Origin: Microbacterium sp. K24 | Lineage (GTDB): Bacteria; Actinomycetota; Actinomycetes; Actinomycetales; Microbacteriaceae | Direction: 5' to 3' | Assembly: GCF_004794465.1 (NCBI RefSeq) | Contig: NZ_SSDJ01000066.1 | Location: 1-55,139, forward strand | DNA: 55,139 bases | In this document: piece after piece, positions 43,966-53,622 of the stretch | How the letters are laid out: each line of letters starts with the position of its first letter | Numbering within the stretch: position 1 is the first letter of the stretch | Program-made: the position numbers and the translations under genes | Notes under the pieces: model-generated | Database searches by the model: none | The model's input: the letters and a program-made list of their open reading frames with translations, nothing else | Told to the model about the DNA's origin: nothing

Positions 43966-44904
43966 ATGAACCTCCGCGATATCCACACCCCCGTGCTGCT
44001 CGACCGCTGCGTCGAGCTGCTCGCTCCCGCCCTCCAGGCCGACGGAGCGATCCTCGTCGACGCCACGCTCGGCATGGGCGGCCACTCAGAGGCGCTCCTC
44101 GAGCGCTTCCCCCGCATCCGCCTCGTCGGGCTCGACCGCGACACGGACGCCCTCCGGATCGCCGGAGAGCGTCTCGTCCGTTTCGCGGACCGCATCACCC
44201 TCGTCCACACCGTCTACGACGAGATCGGGCTGCATGCGCAGGGCGCGGCCGGCATCCTCTTCGATCTCGGCGTCTCGTCGCTGCAGCTCGATGAGGCGGA
44301 GCGCGGCTTCGCCTACTCCAAGGACGCTCCGCTCGACATGCGGATGGATCAGACCAACGGCGTCACCGCCGCCGACGTGATCGCCACCTACAGCGAGGGC
44401 AACCTGCGCCGCATCTTCGAGCGCTACGGCGAGGAGAAGCTCGCCGGCAGGTACGCGCGCTTCATCATCGAAGCGCGGCAGAAGAAGCCCATCACCCGCT
44501 CCGGCGAGCTGGTCGACATCCTCCAGGCCGCGACCCCCGCGGCGGCCCAGCGCGCCGGTCACCCGGCGAAGCGCGTCTTCCAGGCCCTCCGTATCGAGGT
44601 CAACACCGAGCTGAACGTGCTCGCCGATGCGATCCCGTCCGCCATGGATGCCCTGAGCGTCGGCGGCCGCATCGTCGTGATGTCGTACCAGTCGCTGGAG
44701 GACCGCCTCGTCAAGCAGGCGTTCGCCGCGGCATCCGCCTCGACCGCCCCCGCCGGGCTGCCGGTCGAGCTCCCCGAGCACGCTCCGCGATTCCGCATCC
44801 TCACCAAGGGCGCCGAGCTCGCCGACGACGACGAGCGTGCGCGCAACCCGCGTGCGATCCCGGTGCGCCTGCGCGCCGCCGAGAAGCTGCGGGAGAGCGC
44901 ATGA
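43966..44904 (+). CDS. rsmH: 16S rRNA (cytosine1402-N4)-methyltransferase
   Basis: A 312-residue SAM-dependent methyltransferase (MraW/RsmH) that methylates C1402 in the ribosomal P site. Visible are [13 protein letters not shown] at the N-terminus, [19 protein letters not shown] as the SAM loop, [20 protein letters not shown], and [14 protein letters not shown]. The length is normal. The ATG at 43966 is preceded by a weak GAGAAAG site. The stop overlaps the FtsL-like start by four bases. Confidence 0.96.
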   Translation: MNLRDIHTPVLLDRCVELLAPALQADGAILVDATLGMGGHSEALLERFPRIRLVGLDRDTDALRIAGERLVRFADRITLVHTVYDEIGLHAQGAAGILFDLGVSSLQLDEAERGFAYSKDAPLDMRMDQTNGVTAADVIATYSEGNLRRIFERYGEEKLAGRYARFIIEARQKKPITRSGELVDILQAATPAAAQRAGHPAKRVFQALRIEVNTELNVLADAIPSAMDALSVGGRIVVMSYQSLEDRLVKQAFAAASASTAPAGLPVELPEHAPRFRILTKGAELADDDERARNPRAIPVRLRAAEKLRESA

Positions 44905-45467
44905 GCATGAACGCCACCGTCCGCAAGACGGTCCAGCCCGTCGCACCGGCACCCGCACGCGCGCCGCAGCGGCGTCTTCAGCCGGTCACACGCACGACGG
45001 CACGACGCAAGCCGAAGCTCGCCTATGCCCTCATCGCGCTCGGCGGAGCCCTCGCGATCGGCGCCGCTCAGATCGGACTGTCCCTCGCGATCACGCAGGA
45101 CTCGTTCGCGCTGGCGGACCTCGCCTCGCAGCAGCGCGAACTCGACCTGCGCACCCACGCCCTCCAGGAGGAGCTGACCGGACTGAGCTCCCCGCAGGTG
45201 CTCGCGACCGGAGCCGCAGGCCTCGGAATGGTGGTGGCCGGCTCGCCGTCCTACCTCCGCCTCAGCGACGGCGCCGTGTTCGGCACCGGCGCAGGCGCCG
45301 ACTGGACGTCGACCGTCGACCCCGCGGGCGCCGGCGCGGTCAGCAATGCGCTGATCACCGCACCGCCCGCCGAGACGCCTGCGGCCGAGGACGGCACCGC
45401 GGTCCAGACGACGCAGGACCTTCCTCCCGCCATCACCGACGGGCTCCCGAGCCCGACCACCCACTGA
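44901..45467 (+). CDS. ftsL: FtsL-like division membrane protein
   Basis: A 188-residue bitopic protein between rsmH and ftsI, the usual place of ftsL. A basic cytoplasmic N-terminus (about 1-40) precedes one membrane helix ([21 protein letters not shown] region, about 40-62), and a heptad-like segment follows ([19 protein letters not shown]). The C-terminal 90 residues are Ala/Thr/Pro-rich and not conserved. FtsL sequence identity is always low, so the call rests on topology and place. ATGA overlap with rsmH. Confidence 0.8.
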   Translation: MSMNATVRKTVQPVAPAPARAPQRRLQPVTRTTARRKPKLAYALIALGGALAIGAAQIGLSLAITQDSFALADLASQQRELDLRTHALQEELTGLSSPQVLATGAAGLGMVVAGSPSYLRLSDGAVFGTGAGADWTSTVDPAGAGAVSNALITAPPAETPAAEDGTAVQTTQDLPPAITDGLPSPTTH

Positions 45468-45500
45468 CCTTCCGACCGCACCGATCGACGGAGAGATCGC

Positions 45501-47267
45501 ATGACGACAAGAGCCACCCGCGGCCCGAGGCGACGCACCGTCGTCGCCCTCGCCGTCATCCTCACGGTGCTGGCGACCTTCGTGGTGCGTCTCGTCGACA
45601 TCCAGGTCGTGAGCGCCGATGCCCACGTCTCCGATTCTCTCCAGCACCTCGGCGCGGGCGACACGATCTCCGGGCAGCGCGGCTCGATCGTCGACTCCGG
45701 CGGCACGGTGCTCGCGTCCAGCGTGATGGTCTACGACGCGCAGCTCAGCCCGAAGGTGATCATGCTGCTGGAGGACAAGGAGCCCGAGCTGCCGTGGGCC
45801 GAGGCCTCGGAGAAGATCGCCGCGATCACCGGTCAGACCGGCGACGAGGTGCGCACCATCGTCGCCGACGCCCTGGCCGTCGACGCTGAGAGCCAGTACG
45901 CGCCGCTGAAGAAGTCGCTCACCACCGAGCAGTACATCGAGCTCCGCGACCTGAAGCTCTCCTACCTGCACTTCGAGGCGAGGGAGACGCGCGTCTACCC
46001 GAACGGCGCCGTGGCGGGCAACGTGCTCGGATTCCTCGACAACTCGGGGGCGGCGCAGGCCGGCATCGAGCAGATGGAGGAGAGCTGCCTGGCACCCGTC
46101 GACGGCGAGGAGTCCTACCGCATCGGCAAGGACGGCGTCGTCATCCCCGGCAGCGAGCGCATCGTGGATGCCGTGAACGGCGGCACCGTGCAGCTGACGA
46201 TCAACAGCGACCTCAACTGGTACCTGCAGCAGATGATCGCCGAAGAGGCGCAGAAGCAGGGCGCGAAGGGCGGCACGGTCACGGTCGTCGAGGTGAAGAC
46301 CGGGAAGATCCGCGCAGCGGCCGAATGGCCGGCGATGGACCCCAACGACCTCGACTCGTCGACCCCCGAGACGCGGTACAGCCAGATCTTCCACAAGGAC
46401 TTCGAGCCCGGATCCACGTTCAAGGCCATCACCGCGGCCGCAGCGATCGAGGGCGCGGGCCTGACCCCGTACAGCACGGTCACCGCCTCGTCGCGCGAGA
46501 CGTTCCCCAACGGCGCCGTCATCAACGACTCGTTCAACCACCCGGCGTACAACTACACGCTCGCGGGCGGCCTGATCGACTCGTCCAACGTGGCGCTGTC
46601 GAAGTTCGGCACGATGGTCAGCCCCGACGTCCGCTACGACTACCTGCAGAATTTCGGCGTCGGCGAGAAGACGCTCGGCTTCCCGTCCGAGGTGGGCGGC
46701 ATCCTGCACCCGGTCAGCGAATGGGACAACCAGTCGCTCTACACGACCACGTTCGGCCAGTACTTCACCGTGACCGCACCGCAGCTCGCCGGCGCCTACC
46801 AGGCGATCGCGAACGGCGGCGAGAAGATCGACCTGTCGCTCATCGAGTCGTGCACGGGCTCCGACGGCACGGTCGTCACCCCCGACGCGCCGGCGCATCA
46901 GCAGGTCGTCGCCGAGAAGACGGCGGCGGAGCTCACGCAGATGCTCGAGAACGTCGCCGTGCAGGGCGGCAACGCCGACCGGATCCAGGTGCCCGGCTAC
47001 CGGGTGACTAGCAAGACGGGTACCGCCCAGGTCTCCGACGGCAACGGCGGGTACAAGGCCGGGGTGTACTACACCAGCATGGTGGGCTTCGCGCCGGTGG
47101 ACGACCCCCAGTACGTCGTCGTGGTCACCCTCGACGAGCCGACTAAGGTTGTATCGTCCGCGGCCACCGCATCCGCCTTCCAGAAGGCGATGACGCAGGT
47201 GATGAAGACCTATCGCGTGATGCCGTCCACCATCCCCATGGACGCGCTCCTCCCCAAATTCGGATAG
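45501..47267 (+). CDS. ftsI: Septal penicillin-binding protein FtsI (PBP3, transpeptidase)
   Basis: A 588-residue class B penicillin-binding protein. After a short cytoplasmic part and one membrane helix (about 12-34) comes the N-terminal dimerisation region (GQRGSIVDSGGTVLA). The transpeptidase domain has the three active-site motifs: STFK with Ser305 and Lys308, SSN at 361-363, and KTGTAQ at 504-509. It cross-links septal peptidoglycan together with FtsW. The next gene is murF, 27 bases downstream. murE, normally between them, is absent. Confidence 0.95.
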   Translation: MTTRATRGPRRRTVVALAVILTVLATFVVRLVDIQVVSADAHVSDSLQHLGAGDTISGQRGSIVDSGGTVLASSVMVYDAQLSPKVIMLLEDKEPELPWAEASEKIAAITGQTGDEVRTIVADALAVDAESQYAPLKKSLTTEQYIELRDLKLSYLHFEARETRVYPNGAVAGNVLGFLDNSGAAQAGIEQMEESCLAPVDGEESYRIGKDGVVIPGSERIVDAVNGGTVQLTINSDLNWYLQQMIAEEAQKQGAKGGTVTVVEVKTGKIRAAAEWPAMDPNDLDSSTPETRYSQIFHKDFEPGSTFKAITAAAAIEGAGLTPYSTVTASSRETFPNGAVINDSFNHPAYNYTLAGGLIDSSNVALSKFGTMVSPDVRYDYLQNFGVGEKTLGFPSEVGGILHPVSEWDNQSLYTTTFGQYFTVTAPQLAGAYQAIANGGEKIDLSLIESCTGSDGTVVTPDAPAHQQVVAEKTAAELTQMLENVAVQGGNADRIQVPGYRVTSKTGTAQVSDGNGGYKAGVYYTSMVGFAPVDDPQYVVVVTLDEPTKVVSSAATASAFQKAMTQVMKTYRVMPSTIPMDALLPKFG

Positions 47268-47294
47268 ACGGCGAGAGCCGCGCATGGAGATGAC

Positions 47295-48707
47295 ATGATC
47301 GCCCTGACGCTCGCTGAGATCACCGCCGCAGTCGGCGGTGATCTGCGCGTCGCCGGAGAAGACACGGCGGCGACCGTCGTCGACGGCGTGGTCGACACGG
47401 ATTCCCGGAACATGGTCCCGGGCTCGGTCTTCGTGGCGAAGCCCGGTGCAGAGACCGACGGCCACCGGTTCGTCGGCGCGGCCGTGGAGGCCGGTGCCGC
47501 GCTGGCGATCGTCGAGCACGTCGTCGACGTCGCCGTGTCGCAGATCGTCGTGCCCGATGCCGTGGCGGCCCTCGGCGCCCTCGCGAAGGACGTGGTGGCC
47601 CGTGTGCGCGCCGGCGGCGACCTGCGGATCGTCGGCATCACCGGATCGAACGGCAAGACCACCACGAAGAACTTCCTCGCGCGCATCCTCGAGGACGAGG
47701 GTGAGACCGTCGCGCCCGTCAACTCCTTCAACAACGAGGTCGGCGCGCCGGTGACCATGCTGCGGGTCACGCACGGCACACGGTTCCTGGTGAGCGAGTT
47801 CGGCGCGGCCGCACCCGGCAGCATCGCGCACCTCGCGGGACTCGTCGAGCCCGATGTCGCGGTCGTCCTGATGGTGGGCATGGCGCACGCCGGCGGCTTC
47901 GGCGGCATCGAGGAGACCGCGAAGGCGAAGGCGGAGCTCGTCGCCGCGGCGAAGACCCCGGGCACCGCGGTGCTGAACATCGACGACGCCCGCGTCGCCG
48001 CCATGCAGGAGCTCGCGCGCGAGCGCGGCCTGCGCGTGGTCGGCTTCGGCCAGAGCACCGCGGCCGATGTGCGGGCCCATGACATCGTGGTCTCGGCATC
48101 CGGCACCACCTGCGAGATCGAGTCGGGCGGTGAGCGGATCCCGCTGCACCTGCGCGTGCTCGGCGCGCACCACATCACCAACGCCCTCGCGGCCATCGCC
48201 GCGGCGGGCGTGCTCGGTGTGCCGCTGGCGGATGCCGTCGCGCGGCTGGAGACGGTCGAGATCGCCGAGCGGTGGCGCATGCAGCCCCTGGGCAACGACC
48301 GCGTGCGCATCATCAACGACGCCTACAACGCCAGCCCCGACTCGATGGCAGCGGCTCTGCGCACGCTCGCCCAGATCACCGCCCCCGACGAGCGCACGGT
48401 CGCCGTCCTCGGCGCGATGAGCGAGCTCGGCGAGGCCGCAGGGGAGGAGCACGACCGGATCGGTCTGCTCGCCGTGCGCCTGAACATCCAGCGGATCGTC
48501 GTCGTCGGCCCCGAAGCCCGGAGGCTCTACCTCGCCGCCGTCGGCGAGGGCTCGTGGGACAGCGAGGCCGTGCATCTGCCCGACCAGGACGCCGCCTTCG
48601 AGTACCTCCGCACGGAGCTCCGTGACGGAGATCGTGTGCTCGTGAAGTCATCCAATTCCGTGGGCCTCCGGCATCTCGGCGATCGTCTGGGAGAATTGTT
48701 CTCGTGA
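47295..48707 (+). CDS. murF: UDP-MurNAc-tripeptide-D-alanyl-D-alanine ligase
   Basis: A 470-residue Mur ligase adding D-Ala-D-Ala to the UDP-MurNAc-tripeptide. The N-terminal domain has VVDTDSRNMVPGSVFVA, the ATP loop is GITGSNGKTTTK (114-125), and the end has the MurF-type NDAYNASPDSM motif and LVKSSNSVGL. These set it apart from MurE, which has no NDAYNA motif, so the gene is murF and not a renamed murE. The stop overlaps the mraY start by four bases. Confidence 0.96.
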   Translation: MIALTLAEITAAVGGDLRVAGEDTAATVVDGVVDTDSRNMVPGSVFVAKPGAETDGHRFVGAAVEAGAALAIVEHVVDVAVSQIVVPDAVAALGALAKDVVARVRAGGDLRIVGITGSNGKTTTKNFLARILEDEGETVAPVNSFNNEVGAPVTMLRVTHGTRFLVSEFGAAAPGSIAHLAGLVEPDVAVVLMVGMAHAGGFGGIEETAKAKAELVAAAKTPGTAVLNIDDARVAAMQELARERGLRVVGFGQSTAADVRAHDIVVSASGTTCEIESGGERIPLHLRVLGAHHITNALAAIAAAGVLGVPLADAVARLETVEIAERWRMQPLGNDRVRIINDAYNASPDSMAAALRTLAQITAPDERTVAVLGAMSELGEAAGEEHDRIGLLAVRLNIQRIVVVGPEARRLYLAAVGEGSWDSEAVHLPDQDAAFEYLRTELRDGDRVLVKSSNSVGLRHLGDRLGELFS

Positions 48708-49810
48708 GGTCTCTCATCATGGCGGCGGCGATCTCGCTCGCCTTCACCCTGTTCCTGACTCCCGTGTTCCTCCGGCTCTTCCGGAAGTGGGGGTGGGGGC
48801 AGGTCATCCGCACCCCGGAGGCCGTGGAGAACCCCAGCCACGAGGCGAAGCGCGGCACCCCCACGATGGGCGGCGTCATCTTCATCGCCGGCTCGATCAT
48901 CGGATACTTCACGGGCGTCTTCGTCAGCGGCGAGGTGCCTGCGCTGTCGGCGCTCCTGGTGATCTGGCTGATGGTCGGATTCGGCGCGGTCGGATTCATC
49001 GACGACTACATGAAGGTGCGCAGCCAGCGCAGCCTCGGCCTGTCCGGCTGGCGCAAGATCATCGGCCAGCTGCTGGTGATCATCCCCTTCGGCATCGTGG
49101 CGCTCAACTTCCCGAACAAGTTCGGGCAGACGCCGGCGAGCGGGGCGATCTCGCTGTTCCGCGACTTCACCTGGCTCGATCTCTTCGCGTTCGGGGTGAT
49201 CCTCGGCTGGATCCTGTACCTCGCGTGGATCGCGATCATCGGCGTGGCGACGTCGAACAGCGTGAACCTGACCGACGGACTCGACGGGCTCGCCGCGGGC
49301 GCCGGTGTCATCGTGGTCGGCGCGTACAGCGTGATCGCGTTCTGGCAGTTCAAGCAGCCCTGCATCGGCGGCGACCCCGGCTCGTTGGGCGGATGCTACG
49401 AGGTGCGCGACCCGTTCAACCTGGCCGTCATCGCCGCGTCGTTCGCCGCGGGACTGATCGGCTTCCTGTGGTGGAACGCGCCGAAGGCGAAGGTCTTCAT
49501 GGGCGACGTCGGATCGATGGCGATCGGCGGCGTGATCACCGCGATGGCGATCCTCACCCGCACCGAGCTGCTGCTCCTCGTCATCGCCGGCGTCTTCGTC
49601 CTGTCGTCCGGCTCGGTGATCCTGCAGCGCACGTACTTCAAGATCACGCGCGGAAAGCGGCTGTTCCTGATGAGTCCCTTCCACCATCACCTGGAGATGC
49701 GCGGCTGGTCGGAGATCACGATCGTGGTGCGCATGTGGATCATCGCCGGCCTCCTGGCCGTGTCGGCCATCGGTCTGTTCTACGTCGAATGGCTCACGCG
49801 TGTCGGCTGA
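48704..49810 (+). CDS. mraY: Phospho-N-acetylmuramoyl-pentapeptide transferase
   Basis: A 368-residue integral membrane enzyme with about ten helices that makes lipid I from UDP-MurNAc-pentapeptide and undecaprenyl phosphate. Conserved parts are HEAKRGTPTMGGV, GFIDDYMKV with the catalytic Asp pair, SVNLTDGLDGLAAG, and SPFHHHLEMRGWSE. All are intact. The start is GTG 48704 overlapping the murF stop, and the end overlaps murD by eleven bases. Confidence 0.97.
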   Translation: MRSLIMAAAISLAFTLFLTPVFLRLFRKWGWGQVIRTPEAVENPSHEAKRGTPTMGGVIFIAGSIIGYFTGVFVSGEVPALSALLVIWLMVGFGAVGFIDDYMKVRSQRSLGLSGWRKIIGQLLVIIPFGIVALNFPNKFGQTPASGAISLFRDFTWLDLFAFGVILGWILYLAWIAIIGVATSNSVNLTDGLDGLAAGAGVIVVGAYSVIAFWQFKQPCIGGDPGSLGGCYEVRDPFNLAVIAASFAAGLIGFLWWNAPKAKVFMGDVGSMAIGGVITAMAILTRTELLLLVIAGVFVLSSGSVILQRTYFKITRGKRLFLMSPFHHHLEMRGWSEITIVVRMWIIAGLLAVSAIGLFYVEWLTRVG

Positions 49811-51335
49811 TCGGCTGAGCACCCTCACCAGCTGGCACGCTGATTGGCGCGGGCTCCGCGTCGCGGTGCTCGGTCTCTCGATGACGGGATTCTCGGTCGC
49901 GGACACGCTCGCCGAACTCGGCTCCGACGTCCTGGTGCTCAGCGAGTCCGCCGAGGAGGAGTACGAGCGGCTGCTGCCGGTGATCGGCGCACGGCTCGAG
50001 CTGGGTCCGCTCGCCGAGGTGCCGGCGTCGCTGGTCGACTTCCGCCCCGACGTCGTGATCGCCTCGCCGGGCTTCTCGCCGTCGCATCCGCTGATCCGCT
50101 GGGCGCAGGAGTCGGATGTCGCGATCTGGGGCGATGTCGAGCTCGCCTGGCGCGTGCGCGACAAGGTGCTCCGGGCGGACGGCACTCCCGCCGACTGGGT
50201 GCTCATCACCGGGACGAACGGCAAGACCACCACGACCCAGCTCACGGCTTCGCTGCTGGTCGAGGGCGGTCTCCGCGCCGCGCCGTGCGGCAACATCGGC
50301 GTGCCCGTGCTCGACGCCGTGCGCGACCCCGCGGGGTTCGACGTGCTCGTCGTCGAGCTGTCCAGCCACCAGCTCTGGTACCTCGGGCAGTCGCGGCCCG
50401 AAGGCGAGCTGTACCCGTACGCCTCGGTCTGTCTCAACCTCGCCGACGATCATCTCGTCTGGCACGGGAGCGCGGCGGCCTACCGGGACGCGAAGGCGGT
50501 GGTCTACCGCAACACCCGGGTCGCCTGCGTCTACAACAAGGCCGATGCCGCCACACGGCTGATGGTGGAGGAGGCGGAGGTCGTCGAGGGCGCCCGCGCC
50601 ATCGGGTTCGATCTCGGCATCCCGGGTCCGAGCGACATCGGCGTGGTGGAGGGCCTGATCGTCGATCGCGCGTTCCTGGATGACCGCGCCCGGAGCGCGC
50701 TCGAGCTGACCACCATCGCCGATCTCGACAAGGCCGGGCTCGCCGCCCCTCACATCGTGCAGAACATCCTCGCCGCCAGCGCCCTCGCGCGGTCGCTCGG
50801 CACGGAGCCGGCGGCGATCCACGAGGCCCTGCAGCGGTTCCAGCTCGACGCGCACCGCATCCAGGTCATCGCCCGGCATGCCGGCGTCGTCTGGGTCGAC
50901 GACTCGAAGGCGACGAACCCGCACGCGGCGGCATCCTCGCTCCGCGCCTACCCGGGCGCCGTGTGGATCGTCGGCGGAGATCTCAAGGGCGTCGACATCG
51001 CGGAGCTGGTCGCCGACGTCGGATCCACGGCTCGCGCAGCCGTCGTGATCGGGGTCGAACGGGGCGACGTCGTCGCGGCATTCCGGCGACACGCGCCCGT
51101 GGTCCCGGTGTTCGAGGTCGATGCTGGCGAGACTGGTCAGGTCATGAACCGTGTCGTGGAGATCGCGGCGGGGGTCGTCGGCGACGAGGGCACAGTTCTG
51201 CTGGCCCCGGCGGCGGCATCCTTCGACCAGTTCTCCAGCTATGCGGATCGCGGACACCGCTTCGCCGAGGCGGTGCGGGACTGGATCGACCGGGGGAGCG
51301 CCGATGACGCAGGTATCCCGCCCTCCGCGGTCTGA
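49800..51335 (+). CDS. murD: UDP-MurNAc-L-alanine-D-glutamate ligase
   Basis: A 511-residue Mur ligase adding D-Glu. The Rossmann-like N-terminus has VAVLGLSMTGFSVAD. The ATP loop is GTNGKTTTT (138-146). Also visible are VELSSHQL and the C-terminal WVDDSKATNPHAA and LLAPAAASFDQFSSYADRG segments that mark MurD. It is slightly longer than E. coli MurD. The GTG start at 49800 lies inside mraY, and the stop lies inside ftsW (overlap 32 bases), giving tight coupling. Confidence 0.96.
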   Translation: MSADRLSTLTSWHADWRGLRVAVLGLSMTGFSVADTLAELGSDVLVLSESAEEEYERLLPVIGARLELGPLAEVPASLVDFRPDVVIASPGFSPSHPLIRWAQESDVAIWGDVELAWRVRDKVLRADGTPADWVLITGTNGKTTTTQLTASLLVEGGLRAAPCGNIGVPVLDAVRDPAGFDVLVVELSSHQLWYLGQSRPEGELYPYASVCLNLADDHLVWHGSAAAYRDAKAVVYRNTRVACVYNKADAATRLMVEEAEVVEGARAIGFDLGIPGPSDIGVVEGLIVDRAFLDDRARSALELTTIADLDKAGLAAPHIVQNILAASALARSLGTEPAAIHEALQRFQLDAHRIQVIARHAGVVWVDDSKATNPHAAASSLRAYPGAVWIVGGDLKGVDIAELVADVGSTARAAVVIGVERGDVVAAFRRHAPVVPVFEVDAGETGQVMNRVVEIAAGVVGDEGTVLLAPAAASFDQFSSYADRGHRFAEAVRDWIDRGSADDAGIPPSAV

Positions 51336-52509
51336 GTCCGGCGGACTCGCCGCCCGGGTCTCGCTCGGCCGCCGGTTCACCCCGGTGTCGACCGAGTTCC
51401 TGCTCATCGCGTCGACCGCCCTGCTGCTCACGCTCTTCGGTCTGGTGATGGTGCTGTCCGCCACCAGTGCGACGGCCGTCGCCGACGGCGCGAACCCGAT
51501 GGACGGCGCGCTGCGTCAAGGCGTGTTCGCCCTGCTCGGCATCCCCCTGATGTTCCTCATCAGTCGACTGCCGATCGCCTTCCTCAAGAAGATGGCCTGG
51601 CCGGCGCTGTTCGGCGCCGTGGCCCTGCAGATGCTCGTGTTCACGCCCCTCGGCATCGCCGACGGCGGAAACCGCAACTGGATCAAGATCGCCGGGTTCA
51701 CGCTGCAGCCGTCCGAGTTCCTCAAGCTCGCCCTCGCCCTCTGGATCGCGGCGGTGCTGCTGCGCAAGCGCACGATGCTCGGCACGTGGCATCACGTGTT
51801 CATCCCCGTCATCCCGGTCGGCGCGCTCGCGATCGGCACCGTGCTCGCGGGCAAGGACCTCGGTACCGCGATGGTGCTCGTGCTCATCCTGCTGGGCTGC
51901 CTGTTCTTCTCCGGGGTGAAGCTCCGGCTGTTCATCATCCCCGTGATCCTCGGCGTCGTCGCGGTGCTCGCGTACGCGCTCTCCAGCGAGGACCGGATGC
52001 GCCGCATCACGGCGACCTGCGACGACATGTCGCTGTACTACACCGACTGCTACCAGTCGATCCACGGGATCTGGGGCATGGCGTCCGGCGGCGTCTTCGG
52101 CCTCGGCCTGGGCAATTCGCAGGAGAAGTACGGGTGGCTGCCCGCGGCCGGCAACGACTTCATCTTCGCCATCGTGGGCGAGGAGCTCGGCCTCATCGGA
52201 TGCATCGTGGTGCTGGCCCTGTTCACGTTCTTCACCGTCGGGGCGTTCCACATCATCCGCAAGACGTCCGATCCGTTCATCCGCGTCGCCGCGGGCGGCA
52301 TCACGGTGTGGATCGTCGGCCAGGCCGTGCTGAACATCGGCGTCGTCATCGGCGTCTTCCCGGTCATGGGAGTCCCGCTGCCGTTCATGTCCCAGGGCGG
52401 GACGGCGCTGCTCGCGGTGCTGATCGCCTGCGGCGTGCTGCTCGCGTTCGCACGCACGCTCCCCGTCGAGGAGAAGCCCTCAGCCGCAGCCGGTAGGGTC
52501 ACCAGGTGA
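51304..52509 (+). CDS. ftsW: Septal SEDS glycosyltransferase FtsW
   Basis: A 401-residue SEDS-family protein with about ten membrane helices that polymerises lipid II into glycan strands at the septum with FtsI. Typical parts are LQPSEFLKLALALWIA, AGKDLGTAMVL with the conserved Asp, NDFIFAIVGEELGLIG, and GVPLPFMSQGGTALL. The start ATG 51304 is the best fit, since the longer frame to 51151 lies inside murD. The C-terminus overlaps the murG GTG by four bases. Confidence 0.95.
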   Translation: MTQVSRPPRSESGGLAARVSLGRRFTPVSTEFLLIASTALLLTLFGLVMVLSATSATAVADGANPMDGALRQGVFALLGIPLMFLISRLPIAFLKKMAWPALFGAVALQMLVFTPLGIADGGNRNWIKIAGFTLQPSEFLKLALALWIAAVLLRKRTMLGTWHHVFIPVIPVGALAIGTVLAGKDLGTAMVLVLILLGCLFFSGVKLRLFIIPVILGVVAVLAYALSSEDRMRRITATCDDMSLYYTDCYQSIHGIWGMASGGVFGLGLGNSQEKYGWLPAAGNDFIFAIVGEELGLIGCIVVLALFTFFTVGAFHIIRKTSDPFIRVAAGGITVWIVGQAVLNIGVVIGVFPVMGVPLPFMSQGGTALLAVLIACGVLLAFARTLPVEEKPSAAAGRVTR

Positions 52510-53582
52510 CTTCGTACCTCCTCGCCGGCGGTGGCACCGCCGGCCATGTGAACCCCCTGCTCGCCGTCGCCGATGCGCTGCGCGAGCGCGACCCCGGAGC
52601 ATCCGTCCTCGTCCTCGGAACCGCGGAGGGTCTGGAATCCCGACTCGTCCCGGAGCGCGGATACGAGCTGCTCATCGTCGATAAGGTTCCCTTCCCGCGG
52701 CGGCCGAATCGGCAGGCCGCGGCGTTCCCGTCGCGCTTCCGTCGTGCGATCGCCCAGGTGCGTGCGCACATCCGCACGCACGGCATCGACATCGTCGTCG
52801 GCTTCGGCGGCTACGCCTCCGCACCCGCTTACGTCGCCGCCCGCCGCGAGCGCGTGCCCTTCGTCGTGCACGAGGCGAACGCCAAGCCAGGACTCGCGAA
52901 CGTGCTCGGCGCGCGTTCCGCCGCCGGCGTCGGTGTCGCGTTCGCCGGCACACCGCTGCGCGGCAGCGAGGTCGTCGGGATGCCGCTGCGACGCGAGGTG
53001 ATCGCCCTCGACCGCCAGGCGACGCGCGACGAGGCGGCCGCGCATTTCGGACTCGACCCCTCGCGTCCCGTCCTGCTGGTGTTCGGCGGCTCGCTCGGTG
53101 CGCAGCGGCTGAACGACGCGATGGCCGATTCCTGGGGCGACATCCTCGCCGCGGGCTGGCAGCTGCTGCACGTGACGGGCGAGCGCAGCGACATGGTCGA
53201 CCCCGAGGTTCCCGGTTACGCGCTGCGGCGTTACGTCGACCGGATGGACCTGGCGTTCGCCCTGGCGGATCTGATCGTGTCGCGCTCCGGCTCGGCGACG
53301 GTGAGCGAGGTCAGCGCCCTCGGCATCCCGGCCCTGTACGTGCCGTACTCCGTGGGCAACGGCGAGCAGCGGCTGAACGCGGCGTCGGCTGTGTCCGCCG
53401 GGGCCGCGCAGCTGCTCGATGACGCGACCTTCGACGGGGATGCCGTGCGGCGCCTCGTGGTTCCTCTGCTCGGCGATCTTGCACGCATCGAGCGGATGGC
53501 CGCGGCCGCGGAGAACGTCGGCACCCGCAGCGGCACCGAGAACGTGATCGCCCTGGTGGACCGTGCTCTCGGCGCCGCGTGA
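52506..53582 (+). CDS. murG: UDP-GlcNAc:undecaprenyl-PP-MurNAc-pentapeptide GlcNAc transferase
   Basis: A 358-residue GT28-family enzyme making lipid II on the inner membrane face. The N-terminal glycine loop GGGTAGHVNPLLAVADAL (8-25), VVGFGGYASAPAYVAA, FVVHEANAKPGLAN, VFGGSLGAQRLND, and the UDP-GlcNAc site region SRSGSATVSEVSALGIPALY are all present. The start is GTG 52506 overlapping ftsW. The length is normal. Confidence 0.97.
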   Translation: MTSYLLAGGGTAGHVNPLLAVADALRERDPGASVLVLGTAEGLESRLVPERGYELLIVDKVPFPRRPNRQAAAFPSRFRRAIAQVRAHIRTHGIDIVVGFGGYASAPAYVAARRERVPFVVHEANAKPGLANVLGARSAAGVGVAFAGTPLRGSEVVGMPLRREVIALDRQATRDEAAAHFGLDPSRPVLLVFGGSLGAQRLNDAMADSWGDILAAGWQLLHVTGERSDMVDPEVPGYALRRYVDRMDLAFALADLIVSRSGSATVSEVSALGIPALYVPYSVGNGEQRLNAASAVSAGAAQLLDDATFDGDAVRRLVVPLLGDLARIERMAAAAENVGTRSGTENVIALVDRALGAA

Positions 53583-53607
53583 CGCGGTCGAGATGCCCCA
53601 GGAAAAG

Positions 53608-53613
53608 TAGACT
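53608..53613 (+). promoter_or_regulatory. Possible internal promoter (-10) before murC
   Basis: TAGACT lies nine bases before the murC ATG in the only true gap (40 bases) of the mraY-murC run. Spacing resembles the leaderless promoters elsewhere in the window, so murC and ftsQ may have their own promoter. Confidence 0.4.
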
Positions 53614-53622
53614 GAGACCGAC

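Noticed and set aside
44559..48575. Leftward open frame of 1338 codons opposite rsmH to murF
   Set aside because: It crosses four well-identified genes on the other strand and has no recognisable domain.
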